A stretch of 47,756 bases of DNA from Actinomycetes bacterium. GTDB lineage: Bacteria > Actinomycetota > Acidimicrobiia > Acidimicrobiales > Acidimicrobiaceae. Below the pieces are notes generated by a model that saw only the letters and a program-made list of their open reading frames with translations, had not been told where the DNA came from and made no database searches. This document shows, in pieces, positions 9,372-17,534 of this stretch. The stretch spans positions 33,000-80,755 of the forward strand of contig JAKCDL010000011.1 of assembly GCA_021841935.1 (NCBI GenBank), in the 5' to 3' direction. A program made the position numbers and the translations under genes. How positions within the stretch are numbered: the first letter of the stretch is position 1; the number at the start of each line of letters is the position of its first letter.

Positions 9372-9959
9372 TCAAAGAGTCGATCATCTTTGGTCTCGAA
9401 CTCGCGTAGATAACTACCTTTGCTTGGCTGCCGAAACTGAACTGACTTGGCTAAAAAAGGTTGCGCCTCGGGTTCAAGAGTGCAGTTTCAAATCTAAGTA
9501 CGGGTCTCCGATCGTAATCAAGCGCGTTTCGAAGGGGCGGCCGAGGTGGCGCAAAGGAGTCTTCGCAACCTTTTAGCCGATTCCGTGCAAACCCGAAGGG
9601 CCATTTGAGAGTTTTTATGGTCCCTTGTCAATCAGAAAAGACGATGAAACTACCTAAAAGAGGCACTCTAAGAGCGTCTTTCCAACACGCCGGAAATTGT
9701 ATCGACCTCCCGGTTTTGTAGGTTATCAGGGTTTTAGTTGATCTTCTCTCTTGGGCGCTAGCTCTTCGTAGGCGGCGAGTTATTCAACCCTGTGTGAAGG
9801 AGCACTTCGTAGACGTTTCGTTCGCTTTAAAGACAATGGACCAAATGATTTCGAGACGAATTTGATTTCAGGCGACGATAGCTTTTGAAAGTCGAGAGAC
9901 TAAAGGTGTGCGCTTGCATGATTTATCTTTCTCGGTGAGATTTATTGGGAGGAAGAAGG
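9372..9959. other. Intergenic with dense secondary structure
   Basis: No coding frame is supported. It contains a roughly 130-bp imperfect inverted repeat (listed separately) and a second hairpin, AAGGGCCAT (9596-9604) with ATGGTCCCTT (9617-9626) with one bulged base. A GGGAGGAAG ribosome site at the right end serves the SDR gene. The structures could be an untranslated leader of the catabolic operon, an independent RNA, or a degenerate miniature element. Confidence 0.5.
9449..9578. repeat. Imperfect 15-17 bp terminal inverted repeat spanning 130 bp
   Basis: The left arm (9449-9465) is GGCTAAAAAAGGTTGCG and the right arm (9564-9578) is CGCAACCTTTTAGCC. They are complementary apart from two extra A in the left arm. 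Just inside, CCTCGG (9466-9471) also pairs with CCGAGG (9541-9546). I see no target-site duplication or transposase, so a structured RNA is as likely as a miniature mobile element. Confidence 0.6.
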
Positions 9960-10712
9960 ATGGGAAAGTTAGAGGGGAAGGTCGCAGTCGTAACTGGCGC
10001 GGCCTCAGGAATTGGAGCTGGAATATCTGTAGCCTTCGCGAAAGAGGGCGCGACAGTAGTTCTACTGGACTTGGTTGAAGAGTCGGGGTTTAGCTCAACG
10101 GTCTCACAGATAGTCGCACTTGGTTCAGATCACTACTTCACCTACCGATGTGACGTCGCCGACGAGCAACAGGTAAATGAGATGGCAATTTGGGTTAGTG
10201 CGAACGTCGGCGATGTTGACATCGTCGTTAACAACGCTGGTATCTTCATAGAGTCGTCAGTAGTCGATATGACTACCGACATTTGGGACAAAGTACTTGG
10301 GGTAAATCTTCGCGGGACGTTTTTGGTGACGCGTGCCTTTCTTCGTTCCATGATCGAGCGTAAAAGTGGAAAGATCGTTAACATTGCGTCTCAGCTAGCT
10401 CAAATTGGAGGCACTGAAGCCTCTGCTTATGCCGCAAGTAAGGGTGGAGTGATCGCCTTCACCAAGTCTCTGGCTAGAGAGGTAGCCACCCTAGGGATTA
10501 GTGTAAATGCGATCGCACCAGGTCCAATTAAAACACCGCTTCTCGATGGCGAGACACCTGAGTGGAGAGAGCGTAAGCTCGCAGAGCTACCGATCGGTCG
10601 TTTTGGTGAGGTCTCTGAGGTTGTACCAACGGCAATCCTGCTAGCTAGTGAAGACGGTAGCTACTACGTTGGCGCAGTCCTTGGTCCAAATGGTGGGGAT
10701 GTAATGAATTAG
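9960..10712 (+). CDS. SDR family oxidoreductase
   Basis: Classical short-chain dehydrogenase/reductase, 250 residues, NAD(P)-dependent, Rossmann fold. The cofactor motif is TGAASGIG near residue 14, NNAG follows in the middle, and the catalytic Ser (NIASQ) and YAASKGG Tyr/Lys pair lie near 140-160. The C-terminal SVNAIAPGPIKTP is typical of FabG-like members. I chose ATG at 9960 because GGGAGGAAG lies 4-13 bases before it; an in-frame TTG 15 bases upstream would place the ribosome site inside the gene. The GS-like gene starts 71 bases later, so this is probably the first gene of the operon. It likely oxidises an alcohol intermediate of the pathway; the substrate is not predictable. Confidence 0.9.
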   Translation: MGKLEGKVAVVTGAASGIGAGISVAFAKEGATVVLLDLVEESGFSSTVSQIVALGSDHYFTYRCDVADEQQVNEMAIWVSANVGDVDIVVNNAGIFIESSVVDMTTDIWDKVLGVNLRGTFLVTRAFLRSMIERKSGKIVNIASQLAQIGGTEASAYAASKGGVIAFTKSLAREVATLGISVNAIAPGPIKTPLLDGETPEWRERKLAELPIGRFGEVSEVVPTAILLASEDGSYYVGAVLGPNGGDVMN

Positions 10713-10783
10713 TTTCACCCTCTGATGATTTACCGGTTTTGAAATCTCAGTCGGATAGTGCACTTTTGAATTTGGGGTAAGTT

Positions 10784-12142
10784 GTGAATATTGTAGAACT
10801 TCTAGATTTGGCGCGACGGGAAGACATTGCGCTGATTCGATTTGAATACTGTGACTTCAGTGGAGTGGCTCGAACTAAGGCCGTGAATGTTTCACAGCTG
10901 AGGAGCAAGCTATCAGAGGGCGTTGCTCTGACTCGTGCCCAGATGTCTATCAACCTCTTAGAGCAGGTTATCGATGTAGAAGGAATGGCACCAATTGGTG
11001 AGATACGGATTGTGCCAGATCTCGACACCTTTTCGGTGCTTCCATGGTCGCCTAGGAGTGCCTCGATCTTGTGCGACCAACTAGATCACGATAGAAGAGA
11101 TTGGGGAGCCTGTCCACGAAGTTTTCTAAAAGGGGCCATCGACAAGGCGGCCTCTATGGGGTTGAGAGTTGAAGCTGCCTTTGAAAACGAGTACTACCTG
11201 GCCCTAGAGAAAGATGGTAAGTTCGAGGCGCTAGATGTGCCAAATCACGCGCCGGTTTACAGCGCGATTGGCCACGACTTCCACGACTATTTGGCTATCG
11301 AGACCATAGAGGCCCTAGAGGCACAGGGCATCATCGTTGAGCAGTCGATCAACGAATATGGTGCTGGCCAGAGAGAGATCGCAATTCGATATAGCGACGC
11401 ACTCAGGGCCGCTGACAATCAAATGAAGTTTCGTGATACGGTCCGCGGAGTTGCCCTGAAGCACGGTATCTACGCCTCGTTTGCGCCAAAGCCATTCCCC
11501 GAACAAATTGGAAGTGGAGCGCACGTACACTTCTCACTCTGGGATGAGAAGAAGGAGCGGAACCTCTTCTACTCATCGGCCGACCCAAAGAGCTTCTCTG
11601 ATCTAGGTAGAAGCTTTGTAGCTGGAGTGGCACTACATCTTCCCGCCCTTGTCGCGCTGACGGCACCAAGTTATAACTCCTATCGCCGGCTAACTCCAAG
11701 CGCCTGGGCATCGGCTACGAATGCATGGGGCTACGACAATAAAGAGGCAGCTCTCCGGGTTACATCGCCATTTTATGGTCGTGAAGAGCACTCTATGAAC
11801 GTTGAATACAAGCCATCGGATCCAAGTGCCAACCCGTATCTCTCCTTAGGAGGCCTTATCTATGCTGGCCTCGATGGGATCGAAAGGGGATTGAAGCCTA
11901 ATCCACCGTGCGAAAAAGATCCAGCTCGTTATAGGAGTGAAGAACTCCAAGCTCTTGGTGTCGTCGCGTTACCAAGCTCCATGGCAGAGGCGCTTGACAA
12001 CCTTGAAGCCGACGAGTATCTGATGAACTGCTTAGGTGAAATGCGCGCCAATGCTTACCTCAAAGTTAGGCGAAGTGAAGCTGATGAATTTTCCGCTCGA
12101 GATCTCGACTTCGAGATCGCTAACCACTTTTATAAGTTCTAG
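10784..12142 (+). CDS. Glutamine synthetase-like gamma-glutamyl-amine ligase
   Basis: ATP-dependent ligase of the GS superfamily, 452 residues. An N-terminal beta-grasp domain (about 1-100) precedes the catalytic domain with FENEYYLAL (E134, E136), INEYGAGQREIAI (near 190) and GSGAHVHFSLW (H247, H249), the metal, glutamate and ATP residues of GS. Later come NSYRRL and KEAALRV. The adenylylation loop of housekeeping GlnA-I is not evident. Members of this divergent branch (PuuA, IpuC, GlnA3/GlnA4 types) couple glutamate to amines instead of ammonia. It starts with GTG behind GGGGTAAG. Its stop overlaps a possible upstream start of the next gene, whose amidohydrolase product corresponds to the other half of fungal FluG. 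I infer gamma-glutamylation of an amine substrate. Confidence 0.88.
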   Translation: MNIVELLDLARREDIALIRFEYCDFSGVARTKAVNVSQLRSKLSEGVALTRAQMSINLLEQVIDVEGMAPIGEIRIVPDLDTFSVLPWSPRSASILCDQLDHDRRDWGACPRSFLKGAIDKAASMGLRVEAAFENEYYLALEKDGKFEALDVPNHAPVYSAIGHDFHDYLAIETIEALEAQGIIVEQSINEYGAGQREIAIRYSDALRAADNQMKFRDTVRGVALKHGIYASFAPKPFPEQIGSGAHVHFSLWDEKKERNLFYSSADPKSFSDLGRSFVAGVALHLPALVALTAPSYNSYRRLTPSAWASATNAWGYDNKEAALRVTSPFYGREEHSMNVEYKPSDPSANPYLSLGGLIYAGLDGIERGLKPNPPCEKDPARYRSEELQALGVVALPSSMAEALDNLEADEYLMNCLGEMRANAYLKVRRSEADEFSARDLDFEIANHFYKF

Positions 12143-12152
12143 TGGCGGGAAC

Positions 12153-12165
12153 GGAGGTGATCGTG
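12153..12165 (+). promoter_or_regulatory. Ten-base perfect Shine-Dalgarno that sets the amidohydrolase start
   Basis: GGAGGTGATC is fully complementary to the 3' end of 16S rRNA as known in most bacteria, and it directly precedes GTG at 12163. It makes that GTG, not the GTG at 12142 which overlaps the previous stop, the likely start. It predicts strong re-initiation after the ligase gene. Confidence 0.8.
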
Positions 12166-13356
12166 AGCGCATCATTCTTAGAAGAGCTTGAGTCCATACC
12201 ACTTTTAGATAACCACTGCCATCCCTTTGAAGTTCTTCCATCGCCGAGGGATTCAACTAGCTATCTCAACAACTTCACCGAAGCCCATGGAGGAAGTACT
12301 CACACCAAAGCCGCAAAGTCGGTATTCGTACTACGGCTAATGAGGCGAATGGCTGAGGTTATCTCTCTCATTACTGGCAAAGAGACCCTGACCACACAGG
12401 ATGGTCGAATTGACGCTGATCTGCTAGTACGTGCTCGGGAAGAGATTGGCGATCTTTATCTTGCTAAGCGCCTCTTTGAAGTTGCAAATATTCGCTCTCT
12501 GGTAATAGATACTGGCTTTCCGCCCCCTGATAGAGCGATAGACCTAGAGGTAATGGCTGATGCAACGGCTACCAACTACCGTAAGTTGCTTCGAATCGAG
12601 ACTCATATCGAAGGCCTTGTGGCCAAAGCCAATAGCTACGACGAACTCCTAGATCTTCTAGAGGATGATCTCGTAGATATAAGAGATAAAGGTTATTGGG
12701 GTTTAAAGTCAATTGCAGGTTATCGAGGTGGCCTAGAGATATCTCCGCTTCACTCTAGAGATGAGATAGTCACTGGATTCAATCAGCTGAAAAAAGCTGA
12801 GAGAAGTGGTGAAAGAGTTAGGCTCGCCAATAGACCCCTTCTAGAGTCACTCGTATATCGCGCATTTTTGCATGCATCAAGGCAGAATCTGCCAATTCAA
12901 TTTCATGTCGGATATGGAGATCACGACGTCAATCTAGACAGTGCTAATCCGACCAAACTCAGAAATCTACTAGAGGATCCTGAACTCTCCGGTGCCAACT
13001 TCGTCCTCCTACACAACTGTTGGCCCTTCTTCAGGGAGGGGGCATTTCTGGCAGCTATCTATCCAAATGCATACATCGACCTCTCCTTCGGGATTCCGTT
13101 CCTATCGATCGATGAGATGGAGACTGTGGCAAAGGCGATAGTTGGAACGACACCCTCAAATCACATCGTCTATAGCTCAGATGGAGTTCGCCTTCCAGAG
13201 ATCTTCTACCTATCGGCAATCGATGGTCGATCAATCATGGGGGAGTTACTTTCGAAGATGATATCGCGCGGAGAAGTCGGAGAGGGAGATGCTCTTACGA
13301 TTGCTAATGAGATCTTTTTCGAAAACGCTTGGAAGTTATATGGCTTCGATGAGTAG
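12163..13356 (+). CDS. FluG-type amidohydrolase (Amidohydro_2 TIM barrel)
   Basis: Metal-dependent hydrolase, 397 residues. It opens with LLDNHCHPFE (H18 and H20, the metal-binding HxH after strand 1), then FHVGYGDHD, LLHNCWPFFREG with YPNAYIDLSFG, and VYSSDGVRLPE (metal Asp). This order is that of the N-terminal amidohydrolase half of FluG/nodulin-type proteins, which in fungi and plants is fused to a C-terminal GS domain. Here the GS-like domain is the gene just upstream. A likely role is hydrolysis of an amide or gamma-glutamyl product made by the ligase or of a downstream intermediate. Translation is predicted to be strong (ten-base Shine-Dalgarno). Function is by homology of arrangement, not shown. 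Confidence 0.82.
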   Translation: MSASFLEELESIPLLDNHCHPFEVLPSPRDSTSYLNNFTEAHGGSTHTKAAKSVFVLRLMRRMAEVISLITGKETLTTQDGRIDADLLVRAREEIGDLYLAKRLFEVANIRSLVIDTGFPPPDRAIDLEVMADATATNYRKLLRIETHIEGLVAKANSYDELLDLLEDDLVDIRDKGYWGLKSIAGYRGGLEISPLHSRDEIVTGFNQLKKAERSGERVRLANRPLLESLVYRAFLHASRQNLPIQFHVGYGDHDVNLDSANPTKLRNLLEDPELSGANFVLLHNCWPFFREGAFLAAIYPNAYIDLSFGIPFLSIDEMETVAKAIVGTTPSNHIVYSSDGVRLPEIFYLSAIDGRSIMGELLSKMISRGEVGEGDALTIANEIFFENAWKLYGFDE

Positions 13357-13660
13357 CAACGAAGAACAGATGAGGGCCAACCCGAAGAATGATATGTCGC
13401 AATCGGCGGCAGATAACGTCGCTGCCTCAGAGCTAATGGGTGATCGCCTCCCGGGAGCTGTGGCCAAAGTAGCTAGTGAAGTTGAAGCTACCCATCGCGC
13501 TATGCAAGGTGGCGTGGGGGAAGAGGGCGCGATTTGGAACCTTCAGAGTGCAAAGTCAAAGAGTGGATCTTCGATCGAAATTGGCCCAGAAGACGATGAA
13601 GAAGAGCGAATTGTCGTATTTGCGCCACTAGCCAAGTTGTTGTACGGAGAAGGAAAGTGA
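13340..13660 (+). CDS. Small hydrophilic protein of unknown function
   Basis: About 106 residues, or 103 if the ATG at 13349 is used. I do not recognise a family. It is polar and acidic: an N-terminal Asn/Ser/Gln-rich segment, a probable helix around AVAKVASEVEATHRAMQ, a disordered SAKSKSGSS stretch, and a DDEEER cluster before a short hydrophobic end VVFAPLAKLLYGEG. No membrane segment or signal peptide. It overlaps the amidohydrolase end by about 17 bases and its stop abuts the next SDR gene, so it sits firmly inside the operon. GGAAG lies 4 bases before ATG 13340. Candidate roles are an accessory or assembly subunit of one of the flanking enzymes; this is inference only. Confidence 0.65.
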   Translation: MASMSSNEEQMRANPKNDMSQSAADNVAASELMGDRLPGAVAKVASEVEATHRAMQGGVGEEGAIWNLQSAKSKSGSSIEIGPEDDEEERIVVFAPLAKLLYGEGK

Positions 13661-13662
13661 AG

Positions 13663-14439
13663 ATGGATCAGGCAAGATCTGTGATCGTCACTGGTGGTGG
13701 AGGAGCAATTGGAAGGGCATGCGTTCGAGCCCTCTGTGATGACGGCGCTAGGGTTGCGATCGTCGATATCGATTTCGATGCTGCCAAAAGAGTGGCAGAT
13801 GAGATGGGTGAATTGGGTTTCGACGTAGCTCCGTTTGAATGTAATGTCGCCTCCTTCGAGGAGACGCAAAGATTGACAGAGGACGTCTACGATCGTTTTG
13901 GATACATAGATGGTCTAGTGAACAACGCAGGAATCATGCCGCACCAGGACGTCTCGTTTTCGACGGCGACGATGGATGATTGGCGCGAGATTCTAGATAT
14001 CAACTTAGGAGGCACCCTAAACCTCTCAAGGTGTACTTTGCCGTTCCTAAAGGAGAGTGTGCGACGTCGATCAATGCCATCATCTATCGTCAATATGTCT
14101 TCATTTTTGGTACTCATTGGTGCACGGATACCTCAAGATGGCTATACCGCTTCAAAGGGTGCCATTGCTTCTCTTAGCCGTTCGATGGCAGTCGAGCTAG
14201 GAGAAGATCAGATAAGGGTAAATGCCGTAGCACCAGGGCCGATTGAGACTCCTCACGTAGCAAAGTTCTTCTCTACGCAAGAGGCGAGGGCTAAGAGAAT
14301 CGAACGATTTCCCTTGGGTCGCTTTGGTCGACCCGAAGACGTCGCAGGGGCAATTTCCTTTTTAATTTCGGATAAGTCTTCTTGGATTACCGGAGTTCTT
14401 CTCCCCATCGATGGTGGGGCTTCATGTAATTACGTTTAA
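13663..14439 (+). CDS. SDR family oxidoreductase
   Basis: Classical SDR, 258 residues, with TGGGGAIG (cofactor loop), DIDFDAA (end of strand 2; the acidic residue favours NAD), NNAGIM, a catalytic Ser in IVNMSSF and the YTASKGAIASL Tyr/Lys pair. The ATG is chosen over the GTG six bases upstream because GGAGAAGGA then has proper spacing. The gene begins two bases after the stop of the small protein. As the second SDR in the operon it may perform a separate oxidation step. It is clearly diverged from the first SDR, so not a recent duplicate. Confidence 0.9.
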   Translation: MDQARSVIVTGGGGAIGRACVRALCDDGARVAIVDIDFDAAKRVADEMGELGFDVAPFECNVASFEETQRLTEDVYDRFGYIDGLVNNAGIMPHQDVSFSTATMDDWREILDINLGGTLNLSRCTLPFLKESVRRRSMPSSIVNMSSFLVLIGARIPQDGYTASKGAIASLSRSMAVELGEDQIRVNAVAPGPIETPHVAKFFSTQEARAKRIERFPLGRFGRPEDVAGAISFLISDKSSWITGVLLPIDGGASCNYV

Positions 14440-14479
14440 TGGAAACAGATTGGTTATTGAAAGGTTTGTAAGTAGTTGT

Positions 14480-15253
14480 ATGTGTAGATTACTTGGAATT
14501 GTATCAAAGGTGGCAACCACTATTGCTGATGGAGTTGGTGAGGATTTCTCACAATTTACCAATCTATCGTGCTATGAACATGGCGATGGATGGGGCGTCA
14601 CATTGAGAAATGGTGGAGAAGTCGTCTCTCAAAAGTGTGAAAAAGTGGCATATGGCGATGAAAACTTTGACAAATTGACTCAGGTTTCTCTCTGCGATGC
14701 CGCAATTGTTCACCTGCGCTGGGCTACTCTGACTCTAGCAGTTAACTATGCAAACACCCATCCATTCAATGCATATGGTGCCTCATTTGCTCATAATGGC
14801 TCCATTTCAGGTACTCAAGGATTTCTTTCGCACCTCGACGACGAAGATCTCCTTGATGGTGATACAGATTCAGAGCGCTACTTTCACTTAGTCGCTAGCC
14901 TTGGTCGTCGTAGTGATGGAACAATATCCTTCGTTGATGGCTTTCAAAAGGCGATCACACTCATTGAAAGTGGGTACGAGTACTCCTCGCTTAATGCAAT
15001 GTGTCTTACGCCCGAGACTCTCTTTGTGCTTTCGTATCACGACAAATCTAAGATCGATCAGAGATTTGGTCCCGACTACTACGACCTCTCCTTCAGGAGA
15101 AGCGATTCAAATATAGTTGTAGCATCGAGTGGCTGGCCTCAGAGTGGTTGGGAAGTAATTCCAAACCATACCTTGGTCTCGATCGACCGTCACAGCCTAG
15201 AGATGAACTTCACTCCCCTTGGCGTCAGTGACTCATTAGCCGTAGGCAGATAG
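14480..15253 (+). CDS. Class II glutamine amidotransferase-like hydrolase (EgtC/YafJ type)
   Basis: N-terminal nucleophile hydrolase, 257 residues. The start is fixed by biochemistry: this class needs Cys as residue 2, and ATG at 14480 gives MCRLLGIVS, whereas the longest frame would add 23 residues before it. Other landmarks are HGDGWGV, IVHLRWATL (oxyanion/Arg), NTHPFN and SFAHNGSI. No synthase domain follows, so it is a stand-alone hydrolase. EgtC is known to hydrolyse a gamma-glutamyl bond in ergothioneine synthesis. Next to a gamma-glutamyl ligase, this protein is a good candidate for removing glutamate at the end of the pathway. The ribosome site is weak. The GntR gene follows 5 bases after. 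Confidence 0.87.
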   Translation: MCRLLGIVSKVATTIADGVGEDFSQFTNLSCYEHGDGWGVTLRNGGEVVSQKCEKVAYGDENFDKLTQVSLCDAAIVHLRWATLTLAVNYANTHPFNAYGASFAHNGSISGTQGFLSHLDDEDLLDGDTDSERYFHLVASLGRRSDGTISFVDGFQKAITLIESGYEYSSLNAMCLTPETLFVLSYHDKSKIDQRFGPDYYDLSFRRSDSNIVVASSGWPQSGWEVIPNHTLVSIDRHSLEMNFTPLGVSDSLAVGR

Positions 15254-15258
15254 TCGAG

Positions 15259-15894
15259 ATGGCTGGTTTGCGAGCAAGTGAGGTTGCATATCATAAGATC
15301 CGGGAGATGATCTTAAAGCTTGACTTTGAGCCAGGTACCGTGATCAATGAGATCTCGCTATCGAAAGAGTTGGAACTTGGTAGGATGCCCGTTCGAGAGG
15401 GACTCGCCAAGCTAGCAGCGGATCGATTGGTGATAATTGCTCCGCGGCGTGGTGCGATTGTAGCCCCGATATCTCTCGAGCACGTCGCTGATCTATTCGA
15501 TGCCAGAGAGGCGGTTGAATCTGGAATAGCAAATGTTGCAGCTAGAAAACTTCAAAGCGAATCTTTGGCGTCACTTTCGGAGTTAGTGGCACGAACAGAG
15601 GAGTCGAGGGGCCACTTCGACTACGAGCAGTTTCTCCTCGATGACTTTGAGATTCATCTAATGTTGGCCCGCTTGGTGAATAACTCAATGCTCGAAGATG
15701 TGGCAGAAAGGCTTCTGTCGCATAACCTAAGATTTTGGCGCTCCTTCTATCGGGTCCGACCTAGCCATGAAAGTTCGATGATATCTCATCGGGATCTACT
15801 TGACTGCCTAGTAGCAAAGGATGCAAAGGGTGCCGAAGAGGCGATGCGAAGTCACATTCAAGCCTCGCGAACCCTGATGCAGAGCCTCTTTTAG
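15259..15894 (+). CDS. GntR family transcriptional regulator (FCD/FadR subfamily)
   Basis: 211 residues. The N-terminal winged helix (about 5-72) includes KIREMILKLDFEPG, ISLSKELELGRMPVREGLAKL and RGAIVAPIS. The C-terminal FCD effector domain has the metal-ligand pattern D..H (DDFEIHLML), H (MISHRDLLD) and H (MRSHIQ). FCD regulators usually bind carboxylic acids and repress local catabolic genes. It ends the ligase/amidohydrolase operon, consistent with autoregulation and control of the methylaspartate ammonia-lyase gene downstream. A possible operator is TGTGAT-n8-ATCGTCACA (15997-16019) before that gene. Confidence 0.92.
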   Translation: MAGLRASEVAYHKIREMILKLDFEPGTVINEISLSKELELGRMPVREGLAKLAADRLVIIAPRRGAIVAPISLEHVADLFDAREAVESGIANVAARKLQSESLASLSELVARTEESRGHFDYEQFLLDDFEIHLMLARLVNNSMLEDVAERLLSHNLRFWRSFYRVRPSHESSMISHRDLLDCLVAKDAKGAEEAMRSHIQASRTLMQSLF

Positions 15895-16133
15895 GAGAGA
15901 AGGCGGCAACTTATTAGGCCGATCAAAATTTGTGCAACTTGGTATTTCGATGTTGTCTCAATCATTTCGATTCAATATAAATCTTTGAGATCTGGCTGTG
16001 ATTACCTTTGATCGTCACATGCATATCCACACAAGTGATTGAGCCATTAACGGGTTAACCTGGTCATTTTATTTATATCGATACTTGATATCTAAGTACC
16101 ATCCAAAGGTCTATTCAAAAGGAGCTACCCCCA

Positions 16134-17534
16134 ATGAACAGCCGTAATGGCGATATACAGGAGGATTTTGGCGTTAAGATTATCGGAATTTCCGCAACGA
16201 TTGGTCTTGCTGGATTCTTCTGTGACGATCAAGCAGCTATAGCCAAAGATGCTACGAAGGATGGCTTTATCTATCGGACCCCTCCGACTACAAAAGGTTT
16301 TACTTCGACTCGGATGGCAGGACGTGGCCTTTCAATCTTGTTATTTGGCGGGGACGGATCGATAGGTGTCGGCGATCTTCTTACGGTCCAATATGGGGGA
16401 GTGGCAAACCGTGAGGAACCCTATAGCTATCAGGACTTAGTTAAGGTGAAGGCATTTGTGGAAGGGCCATTGAGCGAGTACCTCGTCGGCCTATCTATCT
16501 CGAGCTTCGTTGATCTCTCCCGTACTATAGGAAAACTACATACAACTAAGGACCTCAGGGCAAGAGAGCTGCCTATTCTAGTTGACCCCGTTTCTAACGA
16601 CCTTGATGAAAGATCGACCGATAGCCCGTCACACTTAGCAGAGGCGAATGGATTTCGACTTCCCATCGCCCTTAGATTTGCCCTAACCTCTGCGGTCCTT
16701 GATTTGCTCGCAAATTCGCGCCGTGAGTTGATGGCGGATATAGTAGCTCAGCAATATCAGATCAAGGCTGACTTTGCTCCCGTTGCCATCTTTGCGCAAA
16801 GCGGCGATGATAGGTACACAAATGTCGACAAGATGATCCTAAAGGCGGCAGATGCCCTGCCACATGGATTGATCAACAACGTTCCTTCGCTAGTTGGCGC
16901 AGATGGGTCCATCTTTGCGACTTACCTATCCTTCGTAGTGTCACGGATAGAGAAGCTCCGTCCTCATAGCGACTATCGCCCAACGCTGCACTTTGATGTA
17001 TATGGTACCTTTGGGGAGGCATTCAATGGCGATCTCGAACGAGTCTCCGATTACATGGCATCTCTGAAGGATATCGCAAAGGGGTACAGGCTTAGATTTG
17101 AACACCCCATCGATGGAGGAAGCTTCAAGGGACAGATAGAGGATATGGCCCATCTGAAGGAGCTCTTAGTCAAAAAGGGGGCTGAAGTTGAGATTGTGGC
17201 CGATGAATGGTGTAATGATATCTCCGATATTCGAGCCTTCGCAGATGCCAAAGCGGCCGATATGATCCACATAAAGTCTCCGGATTTAGGGGGCTTAGAT
17301 GAGATTGCTGAGGCAACCTTGGCTGTAAAGGAGAGCGGCCTCGCAGCTTACTTAGGTGGAACTTGTAATGAGAGTGAAATATCAGCCCGGGCGACGACCC
17401 ACTTAGCGGTAGCGCTAGGTGCGGACCAGGTTCTTGCAAAGCCGGGCATGGGTGTCGATGAAGGATTGATGTTGGTTAGAAATGAGATGGAGAGAGTACT
17501 CGCGATCTCTACATTCCGGAAAGGACGCCGATGA
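16134..17534 (+). CDS. mal: Methylaspartate ammonia-lyase
   Basis: Enolase-superfamily enzyme converting threo-3-methylaspartate to mesaconate and ammonia. The conserved core is clear: FCDDQAAIAKDATKDGFIY near the N-terminus, FAQSGDDRYTNVDKMILKA with LPHGLIN, HFDVYGT, VADEWCN, IHIKSPDLGG, GGTCNESEIS and AKPGMGVDEG. The predicted catalytic H244 and K381 and metal-site D288 each lie 50 residues after H194, K331 and D238 of the characterised enzymes. So this 466-residue protein carries about 50 extra residues N-terminal to the active site, most likely around 130-175. The start follows AAAAGGAG. No glutamate mutase gene is in the window, so the source of methylaspartate, or an alternative substrate, is open. 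Confidence 0.9.
   Translation: MNSRNGDIQEDFGVKIIGISATIGLAGFFCDDQAAIAKDATKDGFIYRTPPTTKGFTSTRMAGRGLSILLFGGDGSIGVGDLLTVQYGGVANREEPYSYQDLVKVKAFVEGPLSEYLVGLSISSFVDLSRTIGKLHTTKDLRARELPILVDPVSNDLDERSTDSPSHLAEANGFRLPIALRFALTSAVLDLLANSRRELMADIVAQQYQIKADFAPVAIFAQSGDDRYTNVDKMILKAADALPHGLINNVPSLVGADGSIFATYLSFVVSRIEKLRPHSDYRPTLHFDVYGTFGEAFNGDLERVSDYMASLKDIAKGYRLRFEHPIDGGSFKGQIEDMAHLKELLVKKGAEVEIVADEWCNDISDIRAFADAKAADMIHIKSPDLGGLDEIAEATLAVKESGLAAYLGGTCNESEISARATTHLAVALGADQVLAKPGMGVDEGLMLVRNEMERVLAISTFRKGRR

Noticed and set aside
9466..9480. GGGTTCAAGAG resembling a tRNA T-loop
   Set aside because: No acceptor stem or anticodon arm can be folded around it; it lies in the inverted-repeat structure.
10784..13356. 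A single fused FluG protein broken by a frameshift
   Set aside because: FluG has the amidohydrolase first and GS second; here the order is reversed and each gene has its own start, strong ribosome site and stop, so these are two normal genes.
14411..14479. N-terminal extension of the class II amidotransferase-like protein
   Set aside because: The catalytic Cys must be residue 2 after the initiator Met; only the ATG at 14480 satisfies this.
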